7,668 bases of DNA from Bacteroidota bacterium (GCA_023393265.1 JAEWME010000316.1:1-7668), one strand, 5' to 3'. Shown: positions 1 to 6,998, counted from the stretch's first letter. Made by a program: numbers and translations. Notes: a model not told the origin generated them from the letters alone.

Positions 1-1944
1 GCTTTACACATTGATTCAACCGCTGTCCCCGGCGACGACTTTTTCCAATATGCCAACGGGAAGTGGTTTGCAGAAAACCCAATTAAGCCAAGCGAACAAA
101 GTGCAGGCATCTGGCAGGTAATTCAGGATACGATCAATGCCCAGATCCTGAAGATTTGCCAAACCAGCGAAACAGCCAATGCCGAAAAGGGCAGCAACAA
201 ACAAAAAATCGGCGACTTCTATTACTCCGGAATGGACAGCCTGAACCTGAACAAACTGGGAATTTCGGCCATCCAAAAATACCTCGACCAGATTGATGAA
301 GTAAAAACGCCGGAACAACTGGCAGCACAGGCAGCTTTTGTCCACCGGGTTTCCGGCTCGCCTATCTTTGCGTTTGGTGTATGGCAGGACAGCAAGATCA
401 GCAGCAAAAATGCGGTGACGATCTGGCAGGGAGGACTCAGCTTACCCGATCGTTCGTATTATTTCGACAAGGACACGCGTACCCGCGAAATCAGGAACAA
501 ATTTCAGGAACACCTTGCAAAAACATTTGTATTGCTTGGCTACGCCGAAGCCAAAGCCAAAGCCGCTGCGGCTGAGCAATTAAAGCTGGAAACTTCGCTG
601 GCACAGGCTTCGCGCAAAAAAGAAGACACCCGCGATCCGCATAAAAACTACAACAAACTTACATTCAAAAGCCTGGAGCAACTTACACCCAATTTCGACT
701 GGACTACCTTTTGCAACCTGACAGGACTTCAGAATGTGGACACGGTGATTGTTGGTCAACCGGAATACCTGAAAGCCGTGAGCAGCGATCTGAAGAAATT
801 CCCGATCGCAGCGTGGAAAGACTACCTGAAATACAAATTTATCCGCGGACTGTCATCTTATCTCGACGACCAGACTTATCTGGAATTCTTCGGATTTTAT
901 TCGCAGACACTTCGGGGCGTTCAGCAACCCAAGCCACGCTGGAAAAGAGTGGTTCAGCAAACCGACGACTACCTCGGAGAATTGATCGGCCAAGTTTATG
1001 TGAACGAATACCTTCCGGTTGGCTCGAAAGAGAAACTGGTTGAAATTGGCAATGCGGTGAAAGATGTTTATGCCGCCCGCATTAAAAACCTCGACTGGAT
1101 GAGTGATGCCACCAAATCGAAAGCGCTTCACAAGCTCGAAACCATGATCATGAAAGTGGGTTATCCTGACAAATGGAAAGACCTGAGCACCATGGAAATC
1201 GGACGCGAATCGTATGCGCAAAATGCTATGAATGCGAACGAATGGCATTTCAATTATATGATTTCGAAATTTGGCAAGCCGGTCGACCGCACCGAATGGG
1301 ACATCGAGCCACAAACATACAATGCCTACTATAACCCGTCGAATAACGAACTCGTCATTCCGGCCTGCAACATCATTGTTCCGGGCTACGAAAGGCAAAT
1401 GGCTGACGACGCCATCCTGTATTCAATCATCGGAGGTTCTACTTTCGGTCACGAAATGACACACGGGTTCGACGACCAGGGGAGCAAGTTCGACGCCGAA
1501 GGAAACCTGAAAAACTGGTGGACACCAGCAGACAGCGCCAAATTCTTCGCCAAAACAAAAATGATCGTCAAACAATTCGACGAATACAACCCGGTCGACA
1601 GCCTTCACATCAATGGTGAACTGACGCAAGGTGAAAACATCGCCGACCTGGGTGGCATCATCATGGGATACGAAGCCTTCAAGAAAACTCAGCAATACCT
1701 TTATCAGGAAGAAATTGGCGGGCTAAACCCCGACCAGCGTTTCTTCCTTGGTTTTGCACTGGCCTGGATGGTAAACCAGCGACCCGAAGCAATTGCAGCA
1801 CAAGTGCGCAGCGACGAACATTCGCCAGCCAAATACCGTGTGATTGGAACACTTTCGAATATGCCTGAATTCTATAAAGCCTTCGATGTAAAAGAGGGTA
1901 ACAAAATGTGGCGGCCTGACAGCCTGATTGTCAGAATTTGGTAA
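1..1944 (+). CDS. M13 family (neprilysin/PepO-like) zinc metallopeptidase, 5'-truncated by the window
   Basis: The reading frame is open from base 1, so the start lies upstream; 647 codons are visible. Bacterial M13 enzymes have roughly 670-690 residues, so about 30-40 N-terminal residues, probably including a signal or lipoprotein peptide, are missing. Counting from the first visible codon, the family's N-terminal block PGDDFFQYANGKW is at 10-22 and the substrate-binding NAYY at 441-444. The zinc site HEMTH is at 484-488 (H484, H488, catalytic E485), and the third zinc ligand E545 lies in GENIADLGG with D549. H607 and R613 match the C-terminal substrate and transition-state residues of neprilysin. 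The protein ends VRIW, like the family's usual terminal CxxW but without the cysteine. M13 enzymes cleave oligopeptides on the amino side of hydrophobic residues and normally act outside the cytoplasm. All catalytic residues are present, so it should be active. It resembles PepO, but Bacteroidota carry several paralogues, so no symbol is given. Confidence 0.95.
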   Translation, partial: ALHIDSTAVPGDDFFQYANGKWFAENPIKPSEQSAGIWQVIQDTINAQILKICQTSETANAEKGSNKQKIGDFYYSGMDSLNLNKLGISAIQKYLDQIDEVKTPEQLAAQAAFVHRVSGSPIFAFGVWQDSKISSKNAVTIWQGGLSLPDRSYYFDKDTRTREIRNKFQEHLAKTFVLLGYAEAKAKAAAAEQLKLETSLAQASRKKEDTRDPHKNYNKLTFKSLEQLTPNFDWTTFCNLTGLQNVDTVIVGQPEYLKAVSSDLKKFPIAAWKDYLKYKFIRGLSSYLDDQTYLEFFGFYSQTLRGVQQPKPRWKRVVQQTDDYLGELIGQVYVNEYLPVGSKEKLVEIGNAVKDVYAARIKNLDWMSDATKSKALHKLETMIMKVGYPDKWKDLSTMEIGRESYAQNAMNANEWHFNYMISKFGKPVDRTEWDIEPQTYNAYYNPSNNELVIPACNIIVPGYERQMADDAILYSIIGGSTFGHEMTHGFDDQGSKFDAEGNLKNWWTPADSAKFFAKTKMIVKQFDEYNPVDSLHINGELTQGENIADLGGIIMGYEAFKKTQQYLYQEEIGGLNPDQRFFLGFALAWMVNQRPEAIAAQVRSDEHSPAKYRVIGTLSNMPEFYKAFDVKEGNKMWRPDSLIVRIW

Positions 1945-1956
1945 AGGCGATACCTC

Positions 1957-2005
1957 AAAAAAGTAAGCCCGAAAAAGATTGTCTCCTTTTCGGGCTTATT
2001 TTTTT
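1957..2005. terminator. Bidirectional rho-independent terminator between the M13 peptidase gene and truA
   Basis: The arms 1964-1975 (taagcccgaaaa) and 1987-1998 (ttttcgggctta) are perfect 12-bp reverse complements around an 11-nt loop. On the plus strand the stem is followed by seven T (1999-2005). On the minus strand it is followed by C and then six T (complement of 1962-1957). The stem begins 19 nt after the peptidase stop codon and 5 nt after the truA stop, whose codon overlaps the plus-strand T-run. It can therefore end both converging transcripts. Confidence 0.9.
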
Positions 2006-2780
2006 ACAACCTCAGGAATATTTTCTCCGGATATTCCACATCTGTTAAAAACAGTCCTTGAGCCGGAACTGACAAACCAGCCTCGCCACGATCTTTCTTC
2101 CCGATGATTTGCCTGAAACCATCCAGATCAATCTTTCCCAGGCCAACTTCCATGATTGTTCCAACGAGCGCCCGCACCATATTGCGCAGAAAACGATCAG
2201 CTTTCACCGTAAAAATAATGTCATTATTCTGCTGCGCCCATTCAGCCCGATAGATTTTGCAGTTATTGGTTTTTACATCCGTATGTAACTTGCTGAAACT
2301 GGTAAAATCGGTATATTCAAACAAAATGCGGCTGGCCTCATTCATCTTTTCGAGGTTGGGCTGACGAAAGAAAAACCACGAGGTTTCAGCCTTAAACGGG
2401 TCTTTGTGCAGGTGAATGAAATATTGGTATGTTCGCGAAATGGCATCAAAACGTGCGTGCGCTTCAGCGCTGACTTTCGAAATCCGAAACAAGGTGATGT
2501 CTTTATCCAGAAAACCATTCAGCTTATATACAAAGTCCGGATGGTCCAGATCTGTTCGTTCCGAGTCGAAATGCGCCACAAAATAACGGGCATGAACCCC
2601 TGTGTCAGTCCTTCCGCAACCAGTTACGGCAATGGTTTCGCGGGTAACTGTGGATAAACATTTTTCGAGATTCTCCTGAACGGAAGAGGCGTTGGGCTGA
2701 ACCTGCCAGCCGTGAAAGCGCGTGCCTTTATAGGCCAATTCTATGAAATATCTTTGGGTCAAGAATTTAATTTTCAGCAA
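2004..2780 (-). CDS. truA: tRNA pseudouridine(38-40) synthase TruA
   Basis: TruA converts uridines 38, 39 and 40 in the anticodon arm of many tRNAs to pseudouridine in the cytosol. The 258-residue frame (family about 245-270) carries the N-terminal strand RYFIELAYKGTRFHGWQ (10-26) and the catalytic block GCGRTDTGVHA (54-64) with nucleophile D59. It also has HARFDAISRTYQY (108-120), DFTSFSK (158-164), the RNA/active-site segment ADRFLRNMVR (194-203) and the C-terminal RGEAGLSVPAQGLFL (231-245). The start is uncertain: no ATG or GTG occurs in frame between the upstream stop (complement 2810-2808) and the conserved core. The candidates are TTG at 2780-2778 (used here, longest) and TTG at 2762-2760, which gives MTQRYFIEL and matches the usual family N-terminus better. 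The gene is convergent with the peptidase gene and divergent from moxR. Function is confident; only the first six residues are in doubt. Confidence 0.95.
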   Translation of the reverse strand: MLKIKFLTQRYFIELAYKGTRFHGWQVQPNASSVQENLEKCLSTVTRETIAVTGCGRTDTGVHARYFVAHFDSERTDLDHPDFVYKLNGFLDKDITLFRISKVSAEAHARFDAISRTYQYFIHLHKDPFKAETSWFFFRQPNLEKMNEASRILFEYTDFTSFSKLHTDVKTNNCKIYRAEWAQQNNDIIFTVKADRFLRNMVRALVGTIMEVGLGKIDLDGFRQIIGKKDRGEAGLSVPAQGLFLTDVEYPEKIFLRL

Positions 2781-2862
2781 AAATAAAAAAGGGAATCTAT
2801 AATTCTGTTAAAGATCACTGAAATTCGTAATTTTACGACCATTCCACAGCCTTGCAGCTTAA

Positions 2863-2893
2863 CAAAGTTTAACGATTATTTATCCTTTTTCAA
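2863..2893 (-). promoter_or_regulatory. Candidate Bacteroidota-type promoter for truA
   Basis: On the minus strand, AAACTTTG (complement 2870-2863) matches the Bacteroidota -7 consensus TAnnTTTG at all fixed positions except the first. TTG (complement 2893-2891) lies 20 bp upstream, within the usual distance of the -33 TTTG/TTG element. The implied leader would be about 75-90 nt. The spacer is AT-rich, so chance matches are common; this is a candidate only. Confidence 0.25.
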
Positions 2894-2905
2894 GCTACTA
2901 TGGTT

Positions 2906-2913
2906 TATTTTCG
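2906..2913 (+). promoter_or_regulatory. Weak candidate -7 element for the moxR/Bat operon
   Basis: TATTTTCG differs from the Bacteroidota -7 consensus TAnnTTTG at one fixed position and lies 48 bp before the moxR ATG. No convincing TTTG/TTG -33 element was found at the expected distance. The operon promoter is expected within 2781-2961, but this particular box is weakly supported. Confidence 0.18.
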
Positions 2914-2961
2914 TGGGTCAATTTTTAAAACAGAATTAATTCATTTTTTATTTCAAAAGAT

Positions 2962-3957
2962 ATGAATCAAACAGTTGATATCCGTGAATTGAACGAAAGA
3001 ATCCAGAAAGAGAGTTCGTTTGTTGAAATCATCAGCATGGAGATGAACAAAGTGATTGTTGGTCAGAAACACCTGGTTGAAAGTTTGCTCGTTGGGCTAC
3101 TGTCTGACGGCCACATTCTGCTTGAAGGTGTTCCGGGGCTTGCAAAAACACTGGCTATCAACACGCTGGCGACAAGCATCGACGCTAAGTTTGCACGCAT
3201 TCAGTTCACTCCCGATTTGTTGCCTGCCGACTTGCTTGGAACAATGATTTACAGTCAGAAGAAGGAAGAGTTTCAGGTAAAGAAAGGGCCTATTTTTGCA
3301 AATTTTGTACTGGCCGACGAAATTAACCGCGCACCCGCCAAAGTGCAGTCGGCATTGCTCGAAGCCATGCAGGAACGCCAGGTTACCATTGGCGAAAACA
3401 CTTATAAACTTCAGGAGCCCTTCCTGGTAATGGCAACTCAAAACCCGATTGAGCAGGAAGGAACCTACCCGCTTCCCGAAGCACAGGTCGACCGTTTCAT
3501 GCTAAAAGTCGTGATTAAATACCCGACCAAGGAAGAAGAAAAAATGATCGTTCAGCAGAACCTGATGAAAGTGTTCCCAACGGCGACCAAAGTGATGAAG
3601 CCCGAAGACATCCTAAAAGCCCGTCAGGTTGTGAAGGATGTGTATATGGACGAAAAAATACACAAATACATTGTTGACATTGTTTTTGCGACCCGCGACC
3701 CGAAAGCTTATAAGCTCGATAAATATGCCGACATGATATCGTACGGAGGTTCGCCCCGTGCAAGTATCAGCCTGGCCCAAGCCGCAAAAGCGTATGCTTT
3801 CATCAAACGCCGTGGATATGTAATTCCTGAAGATGTCCGCGCTGTGTGCATGGACGTGATGCGTCACCGCATTGGATTGAGCTACGAAGCTGAAGCCAAC
3901 AACATTACTTCAGAAGAAATTATTGCTGAAATTTTAAATACAGTTGAAGTCCCATAG
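2962..3957 (+). CDS. moxR: MoxR family AAA+ ATPase, first gene of the Bat operon
   Basis: This 331-residue protein is a full-length MoxR-type AAA+ ATPase. Visible motifs are Walker A GVPGLAKT (56-63), Walker B FVLADE running into INRAPAK (115-127), and sensor 1 around N161 in MATQNPIEQEGTYPLPEAQ (157-175). A probable arginine finger lies in QVDRF (R178), and sensor 2 is GSPRA with R266. The C-terminal helical lid covers roughly 215-331. There is no signal peptide or membrane segment, so it is cytosolic. MoxR proteins act as ATP-driven chaperones or assembly factors, usually with vWA-domain partners encoded beside them, and three such genes follow here. The ATG at 2962 places the family N-terminus correctly; no strong Shine-Dalgarno is present, which is normal in this phylum. 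It ends with tandem stops TAG TAA (3955-3960), and 98 nt separate it from the next gene. It most likely leads the operon, since truA diverges upstream. Confidence 0.96.
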   Translation: MNQTVDIRELNERIQKESSFVEIISMEMNKVIVGQKHLVESLLVGLLSDGHILLEGVPGLAKTLAINTLATSIDAKFARIQFTPDLLPADLLGTMIYSQKKEEFQVKKGPIFANFVLADEINRAPAKVQSALLEAMQERQVTIGENTYKLQEPFLVMATQNPIEQEGTYPLPEAQVDRFMLKVVIKYPTKEEEKMIVQQNLMKVFPTATKVMKPEDILKARQVVKDVYMDEKIHKYIVDIVFATRDPKAYKLDKYADMISYGGSPRASISLAQAAKAYAFIKRRGYVIPEDVRAVCMDVMRHRIGLSYEAEANNITSEEIIAEILNTVEVP

Positions 3958-3967
3958 TAAAAAGTTG

Positions 3968-3999
3968 AGGGTTACGACATCCGGTTACGAGTTAACCCT
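3968..3999 (+). repeat. Short direct and inverted repeats in the moxR/DUF58-gene gap
   Basis: Arms 3968-3974 (agggtta) and 3993-3999 (taaccct) are perfect 7-bp reverse complements with an 18-nt loop. The octamer ggttacga also occurs directly twice, at 3970-3977 and 3983-3990. No T-run follows, so this is not an intrinsic terminator. It may be a remnant of a dispersed intergenic repeat or a weak RNA fold. Confidence 0.4.
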
Positions 4000-4020
4000 A
4001 AACACGTGACGCGCAACAAT

Positions 4021-4047
4021 TTGAAATTTGGAACTTGAAATTTGGAA
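4021..4047 (+). repeat. Tandem 13-nt repeat just before the DUF58 gene
   Basis: The unit ttgaaatttggaa occurs twice exactly, at 4021-4033 and 4035-4047, separated by a single c (period 14). A partial third unit (tttga) follows at 4048-4052. The array ends 8 nt before the ATG at 4056, so it forms the translation leader of this gene. A related but diverged motif lies before batB (7017-7036). Confidence 0.75.
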
Positions 4048-4055
4048 TTTGACAG

Positions 4056-4928
4056 ATGGAAACGAGCGAACTTTTAAAACGAGTCCGTAGGATCGAGATA
4101 AAAACCCGTGGATTGAGCCGCAACATTTTTGCGGGAGAGTACCACAGCGCTTTCAAGGGGCGGGGTATGGCATTCAGCGAGGTTCGCGAATACCAGTTTG
4201 GCGACGACATCCGGAACATCGACTGGAACGTTACCGCCCGCTACAACAAGCCTTTCGTGAAGATTTACGAAGAAGAACGCGAACTGACCGTGATGCTGCT
4301 CATCGACGTGAGCGGCTCGCGCATGTTCGGGTCGAACGAAAAGCTGAAAAAGAACATCATTACTGAAATTTCGGCCATCCTGGCATTTTCGGCCATCCAA
4401 AACAACGACAAAATCGGTGTCATCTTTTTCTCCGATAAAATCGAAAAATTCATTCCGCCGAAAAAAGGGAAAAGTCATATCCTGAGAATCATCAGCGAAC
4501 TGATTGACTTTGAACCGACATCAAAAGGAACCGACATTTCAGGAGCAATCCGTTATTTTACCAATGCCATTAAAAAGCGATGCACCGCTTTTGTGATTTC
4601 CGATTTTATCCAGAAAGACGATTCACTGCAAAATGCGCTTTCGATTGCCAACAACCGGCACGATATGGTAGCCCTGCGAATATATGACGAGCGGGAAACC
4701 AGGCTGCCCAATGTTGGACTGATCAAATTGAAAGATGCAGAAACCGGCGCCTACACCTGGATTGACACTTCAGACGAAAAAGCAAGGAATACCTATCGTG
4801 TGTGGTGGAAAAGACTTTCGGCACAACTCGACAACAGCTTTAAAAAGAGCGGTGTCGACTACACCGAGATCAACACCGCCGAAGACTACGTCAGATCGTT
4901 GATCAGCTTGTTTAAAAAACGTGCATAA
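4056..4928 (+). CDS. DUF58 domain protein with vWA fold (second Bat-operon gene)
   Basis: This 290-residue soluble protein starts with the DUF58 signature: the glycine- and aromatic-rich segment GEYHSAFKGRGMAFSEVREY (27-46), then FGDDIRNIDWNVTAR (48-62) and the acidic EEERELTVMLLIDVSGS. The vWA metal site (MIDAS) is visible as D84-x-S86-x-S88, with a likely third ligand T159 in KGTD and D183 in VISDF, so metal binding should be intact. No signal peptide or membrane span is seen, so the protein is probably cytosolic or peripheral. DUF58 genes are typically next to moxR; the established MoxR-vWA pairing suggests this protein is the ATPase's adaptor or partner, though its target is unknown. It starts 98 nt after moxR behind a tandem repeat and ends 12 nt before the next gene, so it is co-transcribed at least with the genes downstream. 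The ATG at 4056 gives the full family N-terminus. Confidence 0.93.
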   Translation: METSELLKRVRRIEIKTRGLSRNIFAGEYHSAFKGRGMAFSEVREYQFGDDIRNIDWNVTARYNKPFVKIYEEERELTVMLLIDVSGSRMFGSNEKLKKNIITEISAILAFSAIQNNDKIGVIFFSDKIEKFIPPKKGKSHILRIISELIDFEPTSKGTDISGAIRYFTNAIKKRCTAFVISDFIQKDDSLQNALSIANNRHDMVALRIYDERETRLPNVGLIKLKDAETGAYTWIDTSDEKARNTYRVWWKRLSAQLDNSFKKSGVDYTEINTAEDYVRSLISLFKKRA

Positions 4929-4940
4929 AAACGAATTCAA

Positions 4941-5954
4941 ATGAAGCAAAGAATACTCACTATCGTACTATTCGTCCTGTTTTCGGGAAGCATACAGCTC
5001 CTGAAGGCACAACAAATTACGGTAAACGCGAGCATCGATTCAACCAACGTTTTGATTGGCGACCAGATTAAACTCAAACTGGAAGTCGAAAAACCAAAGG
5101 ACCTGCAGATTCAGTTTCCGCAGGTGCCCGACACTTTCAGCTCGAAGATAGAGGTGGTTCGCCGCCTGAAAATTGATACGCTGAAACTTGATGACAAAAC
5201 GCGCGAAAAACTGGTTCAGCAACTGCTGATTACCTCATTCGACAGCGGCATGCACCGAATTCCGTCGTTTTATTTCAGGCTAAAAAACGGAACGACGCTC
5301 GATTCGATTGCCACGCGTGAACTGGCATTCCAAATGCACGGAATGAAAATAGATACCACCAAAGGTCCTACCGACATCAAAGTGCCGTACGATGCGCCCA
5401 TCACCTTGAAGGAAATTATCCCCTACATTCTGGGAATCATCCTGATAGCAGCAATCGTGTTCTTCATTTTCTATTACATCAAATGGAAGAAAAAGAAGGT
5501 GCCTATGTTTGTCAGACCTGAGAAACCGGCAGAACCAGCCCACATTGTGGCCCTCCGGGAGCTCGACCGCATCAAGAATCAGAAATTATGGCAACAGGAA
5601 AAAATCAAGCAATACTATTCCGAAGTGTCCGACACCATCCGTGTCTACATTCAGAACCGTTTCGGAATTGCTGCACTTGAGCAGACTTCGGCTGAAACAC
5701 TCAATGTTTTCAAAGGCCGGAAAGATTTGGCCGACAGTGCAACCGTCGATCAGCTTCAGCACATATTAAGCCTGGCCGACCTGGTTAAATTTGCCAAATA
5801 CACACCTGTACCCGACGAAAACAACCAAACGCTCATGAACGCCTATTTCTTTGTCAATCAAACGAAGAAAGAAGAAATAAAGATGCCCGAGAAACCTGTT
5901 GCTGAAACAGGTGAAGAGAACGATGAGCAAGATGTTGCATCTGAAAATAAATAA
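4941..5954 (+). CDS. Signal-peptide, single-span membrane protein of the Bat operon (BatD-like N-terminus, DUF4381-like C-terminus)
   Basis: The 337-residue product begins with a classical signal peptide (1-23, hydrophobic 4-21, likely cleavage after A23 in LLKA/QQ). Residues 25-155 look like a periplasmic beta-sandwich: VNASIDSTNVLIGDQIKLKLEVE recalls the first domain of BatD proteins. One strong membrane span (about 159-180) is followed by KWKKKK, which orients the rest to the cytosol. The cytosolic part has a helical domain (about 198-310, AHIVALRELDRI through FFVNQ) and a charged, probably disordered tail rich in E, D and K. The N-out/C-in design and the position between the DUF58 gene (12 nt) and batA (5 nt) suggest a link between periplasmic sensing or binding and the cytosolic MoxR/vWA machinery; that is inference. 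The DUF4381-like label is from memory of the pattern, not a search. It is not BatD itself, which normally follows batC and is larger. The exact function is unknown. Confidence 0.85.
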   Translation: MKQRILTIVLFVLFSGSIQLLKAQQITVNASIDSTNVLIGDQIKLKLEVEKPKDLQIQFPQVPDTFSSKIEVVRRLKIDTLKLDDKTREKLVQQLLITSFDSGMHRIPSFYFRLKNGTTLDSIATRELAFQMHGMKIDTTKGPTDIKVPYDAPITLKEIIPYILGIILIAAIVFFIFYYIKWKKKKVPMFVRPEKPAEPAHIVALRELDRIKNQKLWQQEKIKQYYSEVSDTIRVYIQNRFGIAALEQTSAETLNVFKGRKDLADSATVDQLQHILSLADLVKFAKYTPVPDENNQTLMNAYFFVNQTKKEEIKMPEKPVAETGEENDEQDVASENK

Positions 5955-5959
5955 ACGCC

Positions 5960-6955
5960 ATGATGAACGGAATAAGTTTTAAAAACCCGGAATTTTTCTA
6001 TCTCTTTTTGCTCCTGATTCCTCTGATTGGCTGGTATGTCTGGCGAAATAAAAAATTGGGGGCCAGCCTTCAGTTCTCTTCGCTCATGGGCTTTGTCCGC
6101 ATTCCGAAAAACTGGAAATATTACTTCAGACACTCGGTTTTCGTATCATTTTTGCTCAGCCTTTCATTCCTGATTGTTGCGCTGGCACGGCCACAATCGT
6201 CGAATAGCTGGCAAAACGTAACAACTGAAGGTATTGACATTGTGATTGCGCTCGATATTTCAAGTTCGATGCTGGCGATGGATTTTCAGCCCAACCGCAT
6301 CGAAGCAGCTAAGGATGTCGCCATTAAATTCATCTCAGGAAGGCCGAATGATAAAATCGGGCTGGTTGTTTTCTCCGGAGAAAGTTTTACGCAATGCCCA
6401 TTGACGACCGACCATGCCGCCGTTGTTAACCTGTTTACAAACATCGAAAGTGGCATGATTGAAGATGGAACAGCCATTGGCAACGGACTGGCAACAGCCG
6501 TTTCGCGCCTCAAGGAAAGCAATGCCGTGAGCAAAGTAATCATCCTGCTGACCGACGGCGAAAACAACCGTGGCGAAATTGCGCCGGTTACTGCAGCCGA
6601 GTTGGCCAAAACCTACGGCATACGTGTTTACACGATTGGCGTGGGAACCATTGGCAATGCGCCGTATCCGATCCAGACGCCATTTGGTGTGCAGGTGCGC
6701 GATGTGGAGGTAAAAATTGACGAAGCTACCCTGCAAAAAATCGCCGAAACAACCGACGGAAAGTATTTCAGGGCAACCAATAACAACAAGCTGGCCGAAA
6801 TCTACAAGGAGATCGACAAGCTCGAAAAGTCGAAAATCGACGTTACACAATACAGCAAAAAAGACGAACAGTACCTGCGGTTTGCGCTGCTCGGAACACT
6901 GTTCCTCATTCTGGCAGTGGCCCTTAAAACAACAATTTTCAGGAATATACCCTGA
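5960..6955 (+). CDS. batA: BatA, membrane-anchored vWA domain protein (aerotolerance)
   Basis: This 331-residue protein has the Bat architecture: a membrane span at about 10-28, a second at 57-76 ending in LARPQ, a vWA domain (about 92-290) and a C-terminal span at 306-323. The metal site is complete: D99-x-S101-x-S103 (ALDISSS), T171 (DGTAIG) and D199 (LLTDGEN). The vWA domain lies between spans 2 and 3; which face of the membrane it occupies is not settled by sequence alone. In Bacteroides fragilis and Leptospira, bat genes have been tied to aerotolerance or oxidative stress, with the mechanism debated. The gene starts 5 nt after the preceding stop, consistent with coupled translation; ATG at 5960 and 5963 are adjacent alternatives that differ by one methionine. 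The symbol rests on operon position and similarity in layout to the following gene. It ends with TGA, and an 89-nt gap precedes batB. Confidence 0.93.
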   Translation: MMNGISFKNPEFFYLFLLLIPLIGWYVWRNKKLGASLQFSSLMGFVRIPKNWKYYFRHSVFVSFLLSLSFLIVALARPQSSNSWQNVTTEGIDIVIALDISSSMLAMDFQPNRIEAAKDVAIKFISGRPNDKIGLVVFSGESFTQCPLTTDHAAVVNLFTNIESGMIEDGTAIGNGLATAVSRLKESNAVSKVIILLTDGENNRGEIAPVTAAELAKTYGIRVYTIGVGTIGNAPYPIQTPFGVQVRDVEVKIDEATLQKIAETTDGKYFRATNNNKLAEIYKEIDKLEKSKIDVTQYSKKDEQYLRFALLGTLFLILAVALKTTIFRNIP

Positions 6956-6998
6956 TGTAATTGACTAAATATTACGGGCTTTTTGTGAAAAGTGAATA

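Larger units (their letters stand above)
2781..2953. repeat. Two-block inverted repeat at the edges of the truA/moxR divergent spacer
   Basis: Left side: 2800-2809 (taattctgtt) and 2781-2790 (aaataaaaaa). Right side: 2929-2938 (aacagaatta) and 2944-2953 (ttttttattt). Each left block is the exact reverse complement of its right partner. Read on its own sense strand, each divergent gene therefore has AACAGAATTA followed by TTTTTTATTT just before its start codon, with spacers of 9 nt (truA side) and 5 nt (moxR side). The second block has very low complexity, so it carries less weight. Possible readings are matching leaders, two operator half-sites or chance in an AT-rich spacer. Confidence 0.5.

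Noticed and set aside
853..1398. 181-codon open frame on the minus strand inside the M13 peptidase gene
   Set aside because: It is a shadow of a strongly motif-supported gene on the other strand, with no recognisable domain and no separate promoter or spacing logic.
2406..2657. 83-codon plus-strand frame antisense to truA
   Set aside because: It covers the conserved TruA core on the opposite strand and has no family features.
3998..4219. 73-codon minus-strand frame covering the moxR/DUF58-gene gap
   Set aside because: Part of its sequence (NFKFQISN-like) is just the translated intergenic tandem repeat and the rest is antisense to the DUF58 gene; such predicted proteins are a known kind of repeat artefact.
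5955..5968. Frameshift or fusion between the membrane protein gene and batA
   Set aside because: Both frames are complete, with a clean TAA, a 5-nt gap and a conserved BatA N-terminus; this is ordinary tight operon spacing.
6335..6850. 171-codon open frame on the minus strand inside batA
   Set aside because: It lies fully antisense to the conserved vWA domain and its protein shows no recognisable motif; it is a by-product of batA codon use.
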